A DNA stretch of 64,000 nt from Colletotrichum lupini (Eukaryota; Ascomycota; Sordariomycetes; Glomerellales; Glomerellaceae): positions 806,001-870,000 of the forward strand of contig NC_064676.1 of assembly GCF_023278565.1 (NCBI RefSeq), written 5' to 3'. Positions 61,426 to 64,000 of this stretch are shown here, piece by piece. The first letter of the stretch is position 1; every line of letters starts with the position of its first letter. A program made the position numbers and the translations under genes. Under the pieces are notes generated by a model that was not told the DNA's origin, searched no databases, and saw nothing but the letters and a program-made list of their open reading frames with translations.

Positions 61426-62984
61426 ATGGCTCCCTCATCACTTAGAATTTCCTCCCGGATAGTCTCCAGGGCTGCGCGGTCATGTCCGCAGTCCTCACGC
61501 CTTCCGACGGCGTGGCGTCGGTACTCATCGGTACCGAGCAATAAGCTGCCGCTTGAGGGGTATCGTGTGCTGGACATGACGAGAGTTTTGGCTGGAGTAA
61601 GCATCATTACTCCCGTACTTCAGAAATTGGATGCTAACATTGACTGATGTAGCCATACTGTACACAAATTCTGGGAGACTTGGGGTCAGATCTCACTCAT
61701 CTTCTCATGCTAAGCAACTCGTACTGACGCCATTGAAGCGCCGAGGTGATAAAAGTCGAACATCCCGTTCGCGGCGACGACACTCGAGCATGGGGTCCTC
61801 CTTACGCAACCTACAAAGCCGGCTCCTCCAAAGAAGGACCCGGCGAATCGGCCTACTTCCTCGCAGTGAGTATTATCCAGTTACAGATATGAACCGAGCT
61901 AACTCATCCACACAAGGTGAACCGCAACAAGAAGTCACTAGGCCTCAACTTCCAACACCCCTCCGGCACAGAAATCCTCCACAAGCTCGTCTCACAATGC
62001 GACATCCTCGTAGAGAACTACCTCCCTGGCACTCTCAAAAAGTACAAAATGGACTACGACACCCTCCGCGCCATCAACCCAGGCCTCATCTACGCCTCCA
62101 TCACGGGGTACGGCCAGACTGGCCCGTACTCGGACCGCGCGGGCTACGACGTCATGGTCGAGGCCGAGTTCGGGTTGATGCACATCACCGGCAGCCGCGA
62201 CGGGGAACCCGTCAAGGTCGGCGTCGCTGTTACGGACCTCACGACGGGGTTGTATACGAGTAACAGTATCATGGCGGCGTTGCTTGCGAGGGGGCGGACG
62301 GGGAGGGGGCAGCATATTGATGTGGCGCTGAGTGATTGCCAGACGGCGACGTTGGCGAATATTGCGAGTAGTTGTCTGATTAGTGGGAAGAAGGATTCTG
62401 GACGATGGGGGACCGCGCATCGTAAGTTTCACTCTGGGCGTCTTGTTCACAATCATATGATCCTGACACTTTCGCCAGCCTCCATCGTGCCGTATAAATC
62501 CTTCAAGACAAAAGACGGTGATATCCTCTTCGGCGGCGGCAACGATCGACTCTACGGCATCCTCTGCCAGGGACTGAACAAACCAGAATGGCAGCACGAC
62601 GCAAAATACGCGACAAACGCCCAGCGCGTCGCCAACCGCGTCGAGCTCGAGGCGCTCATCGAGCAAGTCACCGTCACCAAGACGACGGCGGAGTGGTTAC
62701 GCGTGTTCGAAGGTAAGGGGATGCCGTACGCGGCGGTGAATGATGTGCAGGGCACGCTGGAGCACGAGCATACGAAGGCGCGGAACATGGTTGTCGAGAT
62801 GGAGCACGAGGAGTGCGGGCCGATTCGGATGGTGAATACGCCGGTCAAGTATTCGGAGAGCGAGCCGAGCGTGAGGAGCGTGCCGCCGACGTTGGGGCAG
62901 CATACTGATGAGGTTTTGGGGGGGCATCTTGGGTTCTCGGAGGAGAGGATTCGGGCTTTGAAGGGAGAGGGTGTGGTCGGGTAG
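61426..62984 (+). CDS. Mitochondrial class III (CaiB/BaiF) CoA-transferase, SUGCT-like
   Basis: Five exons: 61426-61596, 61653-61684, 61739-61865, 61917-62421 and 62479-62984; 446 aa. Exon 2 is a 32-base microexon, and its donor (GTCAGA) is off-consensus but required by the family sequence. The first ~35 residues are Arg/Ser-rich and lack acidic residues, a typical mitochondrial presequence. Family marks are [42 protein letters not shown] split over three exons, [46 protein letters not shown], and the catalytic Asp in [23 protein letters not shown] [12 protein letters not shown] follows. The closest animal type is succinate-hydroxymethylglutarate CoA-transferase, which moves CoA between dicarboxylic acids. 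The exact substrate pair is inference. Confidence 0.93.
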
Positions 62985-63940
62985 GTGGGAACGGGTATCC
63001 GCTTGCAGTGCGGAACTTTCACTGCAACTTTTACCCTCCCAAAGGGGTTGGGTTGTGAATCTCGAAGAGGGACCATGCAATTGGTTCAGCAGCAGAACAA
63101 TACCTAGAGTAAGGTGATGGAAGACTATAAATACGGGCGTGCATGGCGTGACCTGAGACCCGAGCCCACGCGCGAGCACTGCAATTTTAACCCCTCCAAA
63201 GGCCATTTGCATGACCAAAGAAGCGGATTTGATCGTTGATGTATGTTGTTGTAGTCGGCTAATCGGATGAAGATGCGTGCCTCCTCCTGAAGCTGCAATG
63301 ACACGCACAGCATTTCACTGCAATCTTAATCCCTGGAAGGTGGGATGCTATGGGCGTTTTCGATCGCCTAAGCCTGTCTGTCCACTGCACTACAATGTAA
63401 ACTTGAACCAGCCCCAAGGTCTTTTGCGCACAATGCCTAAGATGCATCAAAATAAGAATAAGAAGGAAGAAAAACCAAACGCGAGTCGAGAGTACCGCCA
63501 TGTATTGTGCATGTAGCGCTTCTGAACTCCGTCTTTCCTGCCCCACCTTGATTGGCCTGGCTGACCGAGGGACTCCAAGGTGGGAAGGCACGTAGGGTGC
63601 GGGCATTCTCGGTGAGCTCGGTAGGTAATGCACGTGACATCCGCGACTCACAGTGGTCGCGTGTTTGATGGCATTTCTGCGGTTGACTTCCTGCGTACAC
63701 AGCAAGCCGTCATTATTATTTTCTTTCTTCGAAACAGATACCCGTTGCCTCAAATTCTATTCCTCATTAATCGATGGGCCAGTCTTTTTAATTTGAGCTT
63801 CTGCATCCAGAAGCTGGAATATCTCGGCCTTTGCATCACCTTCTTGGTCTGCTAGCTTCACCAGCATTCGATAGCTCTCACAAGCCATCCACACCTTACA
63901 CGCCTGCATCGCGGCACAAGCCGCACCTTTCAATCTCAAC
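62985..63940. other. Intergenic
   Basis: About 950 bases with no gene recognised, moderately AT-rich toward the right end. Contains the leader of the partial gene at the window edge. Confidence 0.5.
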
Positions 63941-64000
63941 ATGTCAGACCCATCGGCTTCAGACCTTATGGCAGTCGATGCAGACGCTACTGATGAGTTT
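63941..64000 (+). CDS. Start of a gene cut by the window edge
   Basis: ATG at 63941 in a good context (CAACATGTC) opens a 20-codon frame to the window end, rich in Asp, Ser and Ala (MSDPSASDLMAVDADATDEF). The preceding 60 bases are C/A-rich like a fungal leader. There is too little to assign a product. Confidence 0.55.
   Translation, partial: MSDPSASDLMAVDADATDEF

Overview
The window is nuclear DNA of a filamentous ascomycete (Pezizomycotina), most likely a sordariomycete. The evidence is short GT-AG introns of about 46-90 bases with CTRAY branch points, GC-rich coding exons, a COT1-type NDR kinase, a Pth11-type rhodopsin-domain receptor, and intron-bearing tRNA genes. No bacterial, viral, CRISPR or intact transposon gene was found. 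The fifteen main protein genes were modelled by hand; every spliced model keeps an open frame and a length divisible by three. A sixteenth gene is cut by the right edge.

Layout: (1) 0.3-5 kb: a secreted SGNH hydrolase and two multi-pass membrane proteins of unknown function. (2) 5-7 kb: a purine-biased, gene-free tract with a possible kinase relic and tRNA-Trp. (3) 7.2-21.7 kb, housekeeping and morphogenesis: SF3A2/Prp11 (splicing), COT1/Cbk1 kinase with a long leader, Tim54 (mitochondrial import), a NIP30/FAM192A-type protein and a Clg1-like Pho85 cyclin. (4) 21.75-37.5 kb: a gene desert of nearly 16 kb with normal base composition, few plausible ORFs and clusters of the palindrome AGGTACCT, ending in a decayed 57-bp coding repeat and AT-rich DNA. 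(5) 37.5-41.1 kb: a Pth11-like receptor and an O-methyltransferase, divergently transcribed across a promoter with repeated TGTTGG half-sites. This has the look of a small secondary-metabolism or sensing locus. (6) 42-49.4 kb: intron-containing tRNA-Asp, the RSC subunit Rsc7, TFIIB and a single-pass membrane protein. (7) 54.6-63 kb: a CitMHS/ArsB-type ion transporter, a fungal multi-pass membrane protein and a mitochondrial class III CoA-transferase. (8) The first 20 codons of another gene lie at the right edge.

Most genes are independent housekeeping loci rather than one pathway. The points most worth checking are the open, same-frame, coding-like 132 codons after the Rsc7 stop codon (possible stop editing, readthrough or a mutated stop), the palindrome-rich OMT/receptor promoter, the gene desert, and the 79-codon in-frame open stretch upstream of the TFIIB start codon. 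Function calls rest on recognised motifs read by eye; no database search was run.
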